NCBI GenBank assembly: GCA_947174985.1
Contig: CAMWLB010000150.1
Location: forward strand, 1 to 7,270
From: an uncultured Lachnospiraceae bacterium
GTDB taxonomy: Bacteria > Bacillota > Clostridia > Lachnospirales > Lachnospiraceae
Direction: 5' to 3'
DNA: 7,270 nt
Position numbers and translations under genes: made by a program
Shown here: positions 1-6,848 of the stretch, one piece after another
Layout of the letters: each line of letters opens with the position of its first letter
Position numbering within the stretch: position 1 is the first letter of the stretch
Notes under the pieces: model-generated
The model's input: the letters and a program-made list of their open reading frames with translations, nothing else
Told to the model about the DNA's origin: nothing
The model's database searches: none

Positions 1-1039
1 CCTCATCCCACTCTAAATTGAAGTCATCCATCAGAATACGCATCAGCTCCGCAATGGCAACTGTCGGGTGGGTATCGTTGAGCTGGAAAGTCACCTTTTC
101 ATGGAACTTTCTGATATCGTCGTGCTTCTTCATGTATTTCGCCACAGCCCTCTGCACGGATGCGGAGATAAAGAAATACTGTTGTTTTAAGCGGAGTTCC
201 TTGCCTGCATAGTGATTGTCGTTGGGGTAAAGCACCTCTACAATGTTGCGGGCAAGATTTTGCTGTTCAACCGCCTTCTGGTAGTCGCCCTTGTCAAAGG
301 AATCAAGCTGGAAACACTCAATCGGTTCCGCATCCCAGATGCGCAGGGTGTTGACAATGCCGTTGCCATAGCCGACAATGGGTAAATCATAAGGAATTGC
401 CTTTACAGACTGATAGCCCTCCTGGAAGAAATGATTTCTTCCCTTTTCATCAGTGCGCACATTGACATAGCCTCCGAACTTTACCTCCTGTGCATATTCA
501 GGACGGCGCAGTTCAAAAGGATTGCCGTTCTCCAGCCATACGTCCGGTACTTCTACCTGATATCCGTCCCTGATTTCCTGTTTAAACATGCCGTAGCGGT
601 AACGGATGCCGCAGCCATATGCCGGATATCCGAGCGTGGCAAGGGAATCCAAAAAGCAGGCTGCCAGACGTCCCAAGCCGCCGTTGCCCAGCGCTGCATC
701 CGGTTCTGCATCCTCCACCAGATTCAAATCCAGCCCCAGCTCATCCAAAGCTTCTTTCACCGGCTTGTATGCCTGCAGGTTGATAAGGTTATTTCCAAGT
801 GCCCTTCCCATGAGGAATTCCATGGAGAGGTAGTATACCGTCTTCGGATCCTGCTGATCGTACTCCCTCTGTGTATCCATCCAGCAGTCTACAATCTGGT
901 CCTTTACCGCATAGCATACTGCTTGAAAAATCTGTTGCTGCGTTGCCTCCTCCAAGGTTTTTCTGTACAAAGTCTTTATGTTGTACAGAACGCTTCTCTT
1001 AAACAATTCCTTGTCAAACTTTACCTTGCTTTTCAGCAT
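1..1039 (-). CDS. glgP: Glycogen/alpha-glucan phosphorylase, N-terminal part (cut by window edge)
   Basis: This gene encodes the GT35-family, pyridoxal-phosphate-dependent cytosolic enzyme that releases glucose-1-phosphate from the non-reducing ends of glycogen or maltodextrin. The visible 346 codons carry family hallmarks: YYLSMEFLMGRAL at residues 69-81, ALGNGGLGRLAACFLDSLAT at 116-135, GIRYRYGMFKQ at 144-154, QQYFFISASVQ at 286-296 and QLNDTHPTVAIAELMR at 319-334. Full family members are about 750-850 residues, so over half, including the PLP-lysine region, lies left of position 1. The frame is open and undamaged up to the edge. ATG at 1039-1037 is chosen because GGAGG (1051-1047) sits 7 bases upstream. 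The gene lies 87 bases downstream of ileS on the same strand and has its own candidate promoter. The family assignment is secure; the preferred substrate (glycogen versus maltodextrin) cannot be read from this part. Confidence 0.96.
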   Translation of the reverse strand, partial: MLKSKVKFDKELFKRSVLYNIKTLYRKTLEEATQQQIFQAVCYAVKDQIVDCWMDTQREYDQQDPKTVYYLSMEFLMGRALGNNLINLQAYKPVKEALDELGLDLNLVEDAEPDAALGNGGLGRLAACFLDSLATLGYPAYGCGIRYRYGMFKQEIRDGYQVEVPDVWLENGNPFELRRPEYAQEVKFGGYVNVRTDEKGRNHFFQEGYQSVKAIPYDLPIVGYGNGIVNTLRIWDAEPIECFQLDSFDKGDYQKAVEQQNLARNIVEVLYPNDNHYAGKELRLKQQYFFISASVQRAVAKYMKKHDDIRKFHEKVTFQLNDTHPTVAIAELMRILMDDFNLEWDE

Positions 1040-1074
1040 ATTCTGTCCTCCTCGTATTCGTCATCTTTCTTATT

Positions 1075-1101
1075 GCGGCAGGCGCTGCATCACCCTGCCG
1101 C
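1075..1101 (-). other. GC-rich hairpin in the ileS-glgP gap (5' leader of glgP)
   Basis: GCGGCAGG (1075-1082) and CCTGCCGC (1094-1101) are perfect inverted copies, giving an 8-bp stem with an 11-base loop. Read on the minus strand, the stem is followed by AATAAGAAAG, with no U run, so it does not look like an intrinsic terminator for ileS. If transcription starts from the candidate promoter at 1118-1146, the stem lies near the 5' end of the glgP message, about 24 bases before its ribosome binding site. It could act as an RNA-stability element or protein-binding site. The structure is seen directly; the role is unknown. Confidence 0.5.
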
Positions 1102-1117
1102 CTTCATCACTAACTGT

Positions 1118-1146
1118 ATTATACTATTAGTTTGAAACTCTTTCCA
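1118..1146 (-). promoter_or_regulatory. Candidate sigma-A promoter for glgP
   Basis: On the minus strand there is a perfect -10 box TATAAT (1123-1118), 17 bases after a 4-of-6 match to the -35 consensus, TGGAAA (1146-1141). The -35 box lies inside the last codons of ileS and the -10 box just past its stop codon. Transcription would start near 1111, giving glgP a leader of roughly 70 bases that contains the GC-rich hairpin. This would let glycogen breakdown be expressed independently of the isoleucine-controlled ileS transcript. The call is based on motif match only. Confidence 0.45.
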
Positions 1147-4100
1147 CAGAAATCGTAACATTTTCTCCGTTTACATTCCATTCCTTTGCCACAGCAAGGG
1201 TTTCTCCCGTCGCCATCGACTCAGCAAGTACCTTTCCGGCAATTGCATCTTTATTGCGAAGCGCAATGTCCGCCACCTTTTCGTTGCCTGCAAAGGACAC
1301 CTGAATGCGGTCAGTCACCTCGAAATCTGCCTCTTTCCGCATGGTCTGGATTTTACTAATGATTTCAAGCACAAAGCCCTCCTCAACCAGCGCATCTGTC
1401 AGGTTGGTGTCGAGCACTACCGTCATGCGATTGTCGCTCTCTGTCACATAACCCTCTTTCTGCGTCATTTCAATCAGCAAATCCTCTTCCGTCAGAGAAA
1501 CCTCCGTCTCTCCCGCCATAAACTTCAGCGCACCATCCGCCCGCAGTTCATCCATTGCCGCGTTGCCGTCAAGAGAAGCAAGCGTTTTCTGTATACTGCC
1601 GAGCAGTTTGCCGTACTTAGGACCAACCGTCTTTAACTGGGGCTTAAAGATATAAGAAGTAAATTCCCTTACGTCATCCGTAAACCGTACCTCTTTTACA
1701 TTCAGCTCTTCCGCGATAATATCCTTATAAAAATCGGTCAAATCATGCTCTGTTTTGACAAACATGGTGCTTATCGGCTGCCGGTTTTTGATATTTGCGG
1801 TGTTGCGGCAGGCGCGTCCCATGACAACTGCTTTTAACACTGTCTCCATATCCTCTTCCAGCTTTTTGTCAATCCATGCCTCATCCGCCTTCGGAAACTC
1901 ACACAGATGAATACTTTCCGGCGCCTCCTTATCAATGCTCCGCACCAGATTCTGATAGATATCCTCTGTCATAAAGGGTATCATGGGCGCCGCCGCCTTA
2001 CTGATGGTAATTAACGCAGTGTAGAGCGTCATGTAAGCATTGATTTTATCCTGCTCCATACCCTTCGCCCAGAAGCGCTCGCGGCTCCTTCTGACATACC
2101 AGTTGCTCATATCGTCCACGAACTCCTGCAGCGCTCTTGCCGCCTCGGGAATACGGTAATGCTCCAAATCCTCGTCTACTTCCGCTACAACGGTGTTCAG
2201 CTTGGAAAGCAGCCATTTGTCCATAACCGCCAGTTTGTCATATTCGAGCGTGTACTTCGACGCGTCAAAATCATCTATATTGGCATACAGCACGAAGAAA
2301 GCATAGGTATTCCAGAGCGTACCCATAAACTTGCGCTGTCCCTCCTGCACTGCCCTGCCGTGGAAGCGGTTCGGCAGCCACGGTGCGGAATTGATGTAGA
2401 AATACCAGCGGATTGCATCCGCGCCGTAGGTCTCCAGCGCATCAAACGGGTCCACGGCATTTCCCTTGGATTTGCTCATCTTTTGTCCGTTCTCGTCCTG
2501 CACATGTCCCAATACAATAACATTCTCATAAGGCGCTTTGTTGAACAGCAGGGTAGACTCCGCAAGCAGGGAGTAGAACCAGCCTCTCGTCTGATCCACC
2601 GCCTCCGAGATAAACTGCGCAGGGAACTGCTTTTCAAACAGCTCTTTGTTTTCAAAAGGATAGTGATGCTGTGCAAAAGGCATGGCGCCGGAATCAAACC
2701 AGCAGTCGATAACCTCCGGTACTCTGTGCATATCCTTGCCGCACTTCGGGCACTTAATTGTCACAGCATCGATATAGGGTCTGTGCAGCTCTACCTTGGC
2801 ATCGTCCGGATTGCCGCTCATCTTTGCAAGCTCCTCGCGGCTTCCGACACTATGCTGGCAACCGCACTCGCACTCCCAGATATTGAGCGGCGTGCCCCAG
2901 TAACGGTTACGGGAAATCGCCCAGTCCTGTATATTTTCCAGCCAGTCCCCAAAGCGTCCCTTGCCGATGGACTCCGGAATCCAGTTGATGGTATTGTTGT
3001 TGCGTATCAAATCCTCTTTTACAGAGGTCATTTTGATATACCATGACTCGCGCGCATAATAAATCAGCGGTGTATCACAGCGCCAGCAGTGCGGATAGCT
3101 GTGCTCAAACTTCGGCGCGTCAAACAACAGGCCCGCTTCCTCCAACGCTTTTAAAATCATGGGGTCCGCTTTTTTGACAAAAGTGCCGGCAAAAGGCGCT
3201 TCCGCCGTCATATTGCCCTGTCCGTCCACAAGCTGTACAAAAGGCAAGTCATAGTTGCGTCCCACCTTGGCGTCGTCCTCACCAAACGCAGGCGCAATGT
3301 GTACTACGCCCGTGCCGTCCGTCAAAGTGACATAACTGTCACATGTTACATAATGCGCTTTTTTATTCTGTTTTTTGCAGATTTCCACCGCACAGTCAAA
3401 AAGCGGCTCGTATTCCTTGTACTCCAAGTCCTTTCCTGTCATGGTCTCCAGCACTTCATAGGCTTTTACGCCTTCCTCTGCGTTCCCGAGTCTGCCGAGA
3501 ACAGTGTCTAAAAGTGCCTCCGCCATGTAATAGGTATAGCCGTCCGCTGCCTTTACCTTTGCGTAGGTTTCCACCGGATTGACGCACAGCGCCACGTTGG
3601 AAGGCAGAGTCCACGGGGTTGTCGTCCATGCCAGAATATAAGCATCCTCATCCTTCACCTTAAAGCGTGCCACCGCAGAGCGTTCCTTGACATCCTTGTA
3701 GCCCTGCGCCACTTCCTGTGAAGAAAGCGGCGTGCCACAGCGGGGACAGTAGGGTACAATCTTAAAGCCCTTGTAGAGCAGTCCCTTATCCCAGATTTCC
3801 TTGAGCGCCCACCACTCAGACTCGATATAGTCGTCATGATAGGTCACGTAGGGATTGTCCATATCCGCCCAGAAACCAACGGTGCCGGAAAAATCCTCCC
3901 ACATACCTTTGTACTTCCAGACACTTTCCTTACACTTATTGATAAAAGGCTCCAGCCCGTAATTTTCTATCTGTTCCTTGCCGTCCAGTCCGAGCAGCTT
4001 TTCCACCTCGATTTCCACCGGCAGTCCATGGGTATCCCAGCCTGCCTTTCTGGGCACCATATAGCCCTTCATGGTACGGTATCTGGGAATCATGTCCTTG

Positions 4101-4291
4101 ATAACGCGGGTCAGCACATGACCGATATGAGGCTTGCCGTTTGCGGTGGGCGGCCCGTCATAAAAGGTATATTCCGGTCCTTCTTTTCGGGTTTCCATAC
4201 TCTTTTCGAATATGTCATTTTCCTTCCAAAATGCCTCGACCTGCTTTTCTCTTTCTACAAAATTCAAATCCGTCGATACTTTTTTGTACAT
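1127..4291 (-). CDS. ileS: Isoleucyl-tRNA synthetase, long (type 2-like) form
   Basis: This is the cytosolic class I synthetase that charges tRNA-Ile with isoleucine using ATP. In its 1054 residues, the HIGH signature is HIGH at 55-58 (within GPPTANGKPHIGHVLTR) and the KMSKS loop is at 604-608. The inserted CP1 editing domain, which clears mischarged valine, lies between them, with TTTPWTLPSN at 223-232 and GTGVVHIAPAFGEDD at 326-340. Cysteine pairs C182/C185, C402/C405 and C514/C517 and the cluster C474/C476/C478 suggest internal zinc knuckles. The C-terminal third is the helical anticodon-binding region plus a long extension without the terminal cysteine zinc finger typical of type 1 bacterial enzymes. 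Length, motif context and tail resemble the eukaryote-like type 2 class. ATG at 4291 has AAAGGA (4304-4299) 7 bases upstream. The gene stands alone behind a T-box leader. The function is secure; the subtype is inferred. Confidence 0.98.
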   Translation of the reverse strand: MYKKVSTDLNFVEREKQVEAFWKENDIFEKSMETRKEGPEYTFYDGPPTANGKPHIGHVLTRVIKDMIPRYRTMKGYMVPRKAGWDTHGLPVEIEVEKLLGLDGKEQIENYGLEPFINKCKESVWKYKGMWEDFSGTVGFWADMDNPYVTYHDDYIESEWWALKEIWDKGLLYKGFKIVPYCPRCGTPLSSQEVAQGYKDVKERSAVARFKVKDEDAYILAWTTTPWTLPSNVALCVNPVETYAKVKAADGYTYYMAEALLDTVLGRLGNAEEGVKAYEVLETMTGKDLEYKEYEPLFDCAVEICKKQNKKAHYVTCDSYVTLTDGTGVVHIAPAFGEDDAKVGRNYDLPFVQLVDGQGNMTAEAPFAGTFVKKADPMILKALEEAGLLFDAPKFEHSYPHCWRCDTPLIYYARESWYIKMTSVKEDLIRNNNTINWIPESIGKGRFGDWLENIQDWAISRNRYWGTPLNIWECECGCQHSVGSREELAKMSGNPDDAKVELHRPYIDAVTIKCPKCGKDMHRVPEVIDCWFDSGAMPFAQHHYPFENKELFEKQFPAQFISEAVDQTRGWFYSLLAESTLLFNKAPYENVIVLGHVQDENGQKMSKSKGNAVDPFDALETYGADAIRWYFYINSAPWLPNRFHGRAVQEGQRKFMGTLWNTYAFFVLYANIDDFDASKYTLEYDKLAVMDKWLLSKLNTVVAEVDEDLEHYRIPEAARALQEFVDDMSNWYVRRSRERFWAKGMEQDKINAYMTLYTALITISKAAAPMIPFMTEDIYQNLVRSIDKEAPESIHLCEFPKADEAWIDKKLEEDMETVLKAVVMGRACRNTANIKNRQPISTMFVKTEHDLTDFYKDIIAEELNVKEVRFTDDVREFTSYIFKPQLKTVGPKYGKLLGSIQKTLASLDGNAAMDELRADGALKFMAGETEVSLTEEDLLIEMTQKEGYVTESDNRMTVVLDTNLTDALVEEGFVLEIISKIQTMRKEADFEVTDRIQVSFAGNEKVADIALRNKDAIAGKVLAESMATGETLAVAKEWNVNGENVTISVERVSN

Positions 4292-4355
4292 GGCTTTTTC
4301 CTTTCTCTTTTTGTTTTTAAAATGTCACCAGTGATTGTGAGCTTCTGCAAGTAAC

Positions 4356-4386
4356 AAAAAAGCCCCGTCCGTAAAAGGACGGGGTT
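4356..4386 (-). terminator. Intrinsic terminator of the ileS T-box attenuator
   Basis: On the minus strand, CCCCGTCC (4384-4377) and GGACGGGG (4370-4363) form a perfect 8-bp stem with loop TTTTAC, followed by C and six T (4361-4356). The 5' half of the stem is also the partner of the T-box sequence in the competing antiterminator: CCGT can pair with GCGG, and CCT with AGG. Forming one therefore excludes the other. The element sits 65 bases before the ileS start codon. By established T-box logic, it stops transcription when tRNA-Ile is charged. Confidence 0.95.
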
Positions 4387-4612
4387 TGAAACTCCGCATA
4401 ACCACCTGTTACAGCATACGCTTCTCTCCGGCTTTCATCTGTCCGGCAGAAGTTATATGGTTCCCGGTAACGGCGGGACTCCGTCACGGACTACTGGGAA
4501 AAGCCTTTTGCCCGCGCGACTCGGAAGTGATATTCAGCAATCCCCTACTCATACCGGCCTTGCACCCTCACCGGCTCGCTGCAATTTTGAGAAACTGCTT
4601 ACTGTCTTCGTC
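4356..4612 (-). promoter_or_regulatory. Isoleucine T-box riboswitch leader of ileS
   Basis: This RNA senses uncharged tRNA-Ile and lets transcription continue into ileS. Stem I begins near 4612: GAAG pairs with CTTC below the specifier loop, and AGCAGT pairs with ATTGCT above it. The specifier loop contains GAATATCAC, with isoleucine codon ATC at 4531-4529. The distal part of stem I holds GAGCCGG...GGGTGCAAG...CCGG, matching the usual T-box apical motif. Stem III is CTTCTGCCGG paired with CCGGAGAGAAG (4452-4421). The T-box sequence AGGTGGTTATGCGG is at 4407-4394. Its 7-base bulge starts with TGGT, complementary to the ACCA end expected for tRNA-Ile. The terminator follows directly. The specifier, acceptor-binding bulge and downstream gene all agree on isoleucine. 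Confidence 0.95.
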
Positions 4613-4631
4613 ATGGTCTTTCTTATTCACG

Positions 4632-4666
4632 ACAACAGAAGGCACGTGGAGCGTGGATTCTGTTGT
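4632..4666 (-). other. Strong hairpin at the 5' end of the ileS leader RNA
   Basis: ACAACAGAA and TTCTGTTGT (4666-4658 and 4640-4632 on the minus strand) are perfect 9-bp inverted copies. Inside them, CACG and CGTG add four more pairs, separated from the outer stem by a 2x2 internal loop and closed by a 5-base loop, CTCCA. The element starts only a few bases after the predicted transcription start and about 20 bases before T-box stem I. It is not part of the standard T-box fold and lacks a T tract, so it is not a terminator. A role in RNA protection or folding order is possible but is only inferred. Confidence 0.6.
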
Positions 4667-4675
4667 TTATTGGTA

Positions 4676-4705
4676 ATTATATAGTGAGGGCGTGGGAATT
4701 GTCAA
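4676..4705 (-). promoter_or_regulatory. Sigma-A promoter of ileS (T-box transcript)
   Basis: On the minus strand, a perfect -35 box TTGACA (4705-4700) is followed after 18 bases by a perfect -10 box TATAAT (4681-4676). The predicted start of transcription is near 4669, immediately before the 5' hairpin and T-box leader. The -35 hexamer contains the TGA stop codon (4704-4702) of the upstream EAL gene, so the two units are packed with no spacer. A consensus-strength promoter fits a gene whose control is by attenuation rather than initiation. Confidence 0.9.
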
Positions 4706-6630
4706 GAAAAATTCTTCTGTATAAACGTCACAAACTCTTCCCTCGGTAGCGGCTTTGAGTAATAATATCCCTGAATATATTCACATTCCATATCAGAGAA
4801 CTGTTTTACCATGTCTTCCGTCTCTACTCCCTCTACTACTATCTTCAAGTCCATTGCCTTAAACATTCTGATTGTATTCCTGAGCATAATCAAAAGTTTT
4901 GAATGGGCTTCTCCGCCAACGAAGCTCTTATCAAGCTTAACAATATGAAACGGCAGTGAAGCAATACGAAGCATATTGGAATATCCCGTTCCGAAATCAT
5001 CCAGAGAAAAGGTGATTCCCGCCGCACTCAAAACATTCAGATTCTGAATCAAGGCTTTCTGAGAGTAAGAGGCTGCTGTTTCGGTAATTTCCAGATTAAT
5101 CTGCTCCGGTCTGACATGAAAGCGGTTAAGAATATCCATGACCTGGTCCGCCAAATCACTGCGCATGCACTGCACCACGGATAGATTGATTTCTATATAA
5201 TCGAGCTGCAATGCCTGATATTCTCTGCTGGCAATGAATTTACAGACCTCCTCCAGCACAAATGCCCCGATTTTGTGAATAGCTCCGCTCTTTTCCGCTG
5301 CCGGTATGAAAACATCCGGAGGAACAAATCCATATTTATCATCCTTAAGTCTGAGCAGAGCTTCCGCTGAATTAAAACGTTTTTCTTCCACGGAATAAAT
5401 CGGCTGATAATAAACGGAAAAATTGTGTTCTGTCAGGGCCCGCTCAATAATGCCGTCCACATCTTTTCTGATGTCATAATAATCCTTCTTAAAAATTTGG
5501 GAAGCGTAAAGAACCTCGCCGGTATACGGCATAGTATTCAAATCATTCCCAAATGCAAGCAGGGAATCAACATTCGGAATATCTTCCGGACACCTTGTAA
5601 TACAAACACAGTGCACAAGGTTTAAATCCATCTGATTAAACGAAAATCCACCTTTCATAAGCTCGTTAATCATCCTTGCATTTTCTTCTGTCCTGCCAAA
5701 ATGCCGTTCATCGATCACAAGCCGAAATTTGCCCACCCCCAGATAATACAGTTCCGCCTGCACCTTATACTTTTTATTAAAAGCAACTATCTTATCCGCA
5801 ATATCCCGCAATACCGCATTTATACTCTCATATCCCAGCATATCCCGAACGGTATAATAGTTAACTATATTTATCATTATGATTTCAAGCGGCTTCTTAT
5901 TGGCAGCCGCTCTTTTTACATCAGCAACATATGCGCTTAATTTGCTCAGCCCTGTTTCAGAATCAATAATTTCTTCCGGTCTCTGAATTACCATACACAC
6001 CAAAAGGATACCACATGAAAGTGAAAACATTTCCACTAAAAGTTCCGGATAAAAAAACTGGATTACAACTGCAACAAACATTATCGGTATCAGAGCTATT
6101 AATGCAGCAAAACGCTTTCTGTCAATCAGCCTTTTATGCTTAATAGCATAATAGAGCCCCAATGCGCATAGTATAACGGTCACGATATATAAAAGCAGAA
6201 AACATCTGCCTCTTGTATATGAACCATTTTCATCCAGATAAAATATTATATGTACGAACGGATTGACAGCCAGTGCGGCAGCCACAACAAGAACCGGTCC
6301 AAAGAGCAGTATTTTTTGAAGTCTGTTTCGTCTTAATTTGTGCCAGATATCCACCTGTGCAATAATATATATAACATAGAAAAACGGAGTAAGAATGTGG
6401 AACAGCAGATACGTGGTATGCGTAATATATTTTAGGACAACATATCCTGTCCCTACATATTCCAGATGAATGGTTCCGATATCTGCAATATCGGACAAAA
6501 GCACCACTATCAGCATCACTAGAAAACAATGGTTTAATTTGCCCTTCGTCATTCTCCGGATTACCATTGCAGTCAGTACAACTATTAAAATGATAAGCGC
6601 GCAATAATCGAAATAAGCAGATGTTTTCAT
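4702..6630 (-). CDS. Membrane EAL-domain cyclic di-GMP phosphodiesterase with degenerate GGDEF domain
   Basis: This 642-residue protein probably hydrolyses cyclic di-GMP to pGpG at the inner face of the membrane. Residues 10-215 contain about seven hydrophobic helices (near 10-24, 35-51, 68-91, 106-131, 143-162, 174-193, 197-215), a likely sensor module. A GGDEF-like domain follows (about 220-385). It keeps DSETGL (223-228), but the signature site reads GVGKF (298-302), so cyclase activity is unlikely. The EAL domain (about 390-640) looks complete: E423-A-L, N482 in NLS, E514 in LEITE, D544/D545 in DDFGTGYS, K565, E600 in VEGVE, and Q620 in QGYYYSKPLP. ATG at 6630 is preferred to the upstream in-frame ATG at 6672 because AGGAGG lies 8 bases before it and the longer start has no such site. 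No terminator is visible after the stop. The signal sensed is unknown. Confidence 0.92.
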   Translation of the reverse strand: MKTSAYFDYCALIILIVVLTAMVIRRMTKGKLNHCFLVMLIVVLLSDIADIGTIHLEYVGTGYVVLKYITHTTYLLFHILTPFFYVIYIIAQVDIWHKLRRNRLQKILLFGPVLVVAAALAVNPFVHIIFYLDENGSYTRGRCFLLLYIVTVILCALGLYYAIKHKRLIDRKRFAALIALIPIMFVAVVIQFFYPELLVEMFSLSCGILLVCMVIQRPEEIIDSETGLSKLSAYVADVKRAAANKKPLEIIMINIVNYYTVRDMLGYESINAVLRDIADKIVAFNKKYKVQAELYYLGVGKFRLVIDERHFGRTEENARMINELMKGGFSFNQMDLNLVHCVCITRCPEDIPNVDSLLAFGNDLNTMPYTGEVLYASQIFKKDYYDIRKDVDGIIERALTEHNFSVYYQPIYSVEEKRFNSAEALLRLKDDKYGFVPPDVFIPAAEKSGAIHKIGAFVLEEVCKFIASREYQALQLDYIEINLSVVQCMRSDLADQVMDILNRFHVRPEQINLEITETAASYSQKALIQNLNVLSAAGITFSLDDFGTGYSNMLRIASLPFHIVKLDKSFVGGEAHSKLLIMLRNTIRMFKAMDLKIVVEGVETEDMVKQFSDMECEYIQGYYYSKPLPREEFVTFIQKNFS

Positions 6631-6664
6631 CTCTATATCCTCCTGTTCATTTAATCGGCACCTC

Positions 6665-6684
6665 TTTATCAATCAGATGATAAA
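6665..6684. repeat. Inverted repeat (dyad 1) upstream of the EAL gene
   Basis: TTTATCA (6665-6671) and TGATAAA (6678-6684) are perfect 7-bp inverted copies with a 6-base spacer. The dyad lies 35 bases upstream of the EAL-gene start and covers part of the candidate -10 region and the predicted transcription start, so it is placed like an operator. A short AT-rich dyad can occur by chance, so the regulatory role is only inferred. Confidence 0.4.
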
Positions 6685-6706
6685 TCATATTGATTACAAA
6701 TCACAA
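6677..6706 (-). promoter_or_regulatory. Candidate promoter of the EAL gene
   Basis: On the minus strand, TTGTGA (6706-6701; 4 of 6 to consensus) and TATCAT (6682-6677; 5 of 6) are separated by 18 bases. Transcription would start near 6670, leaving a leader of about 40 bases. The region is very AT-rich, so other pairs of boxes are possible. Both inverted repeats overlap this site. Confidence 0.35.
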
Positions 6707-6710
6707 TATG
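6686..6710. repeat. Inverted repeat (dyad 2) in the divergent intergenic region
   Basis: CATATTG (6686-6692) and CAATATG (6704-6710) are perfect 7-bp inverted copies with an 11-base spacer. A second, offset dyad, TGATT-ACA-AATCA, lies inside them. The 25-bp element overlaps the candidate -35 box and spacer of the EAL-gene promoter and abuts dyad 1. Size and position suit a dimeric regulator's operator. No regulator gene is in the window. Confidence 0.4.
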
Positions 6711-6760
6711 CCGCATATAAAGAAACTAAAATATACCGAAAAAATAATATTGACCGACAT

Positions 6761-6789
6761 TTGAATAAATGATACTCTAAATATATAAA
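6761..6789 (+). promoter_or_regulatory. Candidate promoter of the SCP2-domain gene
   Basis: TTGAAT (6761-6766; 4 of 6 to the -35 consensus) and TATAAA (6784-6789; 5 of 6) are separated by 17 bases. Transcription would start near 6796, about 50 bases before the ATG. An overlapping alternative uses TTGACC (6750-6755) with the weaker TACTCT (6773-6778), also 17 bases apart. Low sequence complexity makes the exact site uncertain. Confidence 0.35.
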
Positions 6790-6848
6790 AAACGCAAGTT
6801 GGGCAGAGCTGCTTTCCACTTCATACTTACAAAACGGAGGAATGTATC

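Noticed and set aside
1075..1101. GC hairpin as an intrinsic terminator for ileS
   Set aside because: No T-rich tract follows the stem in the direction of ileS transcription, and the stem lies downstream of a candidate glgP promoter.
431..1135. Plus-strand 234-codon open frame opposite glgP
   Set aside because: It is a shadow of glgP, whose translation matches a conserved enzyme along its whole length; the antisense product resembles nothing and lacks a ribosome site.
2159..3046. Plus-strand 295-codon open frame opposite ileS
   Set aside because: It is antisense to the catalytic core of ileS and explained by the codon use of the real gene; no initiation signal is seen.
4298..4345. Possible TCAC/GTGA hairpin between the terminator and the ileS start
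   Set aside because: The stem is only 4 bp around an 8-base loop, and the remainder is A-rich leader with a normal ribosome site; too weak to report as an element.
4386..4676. Plus-strand open frames of 96 and 75 codons in the region before ileS
   Set aside because: They run antisense through the T-box leader, have no convincing ribosome binding site, and encode low-complexity, family-free peptides. The RNA structure explains the sequence.
6631..6672. Upstream in-frame ATG at 6672 as the start of the EAL protein
   Set aside because: It would add 14 polar residues and place the strong AGGAGG site inside the gene. ATG at 6630 follows that site with ideal spacing and begins just before the first membrane helix.
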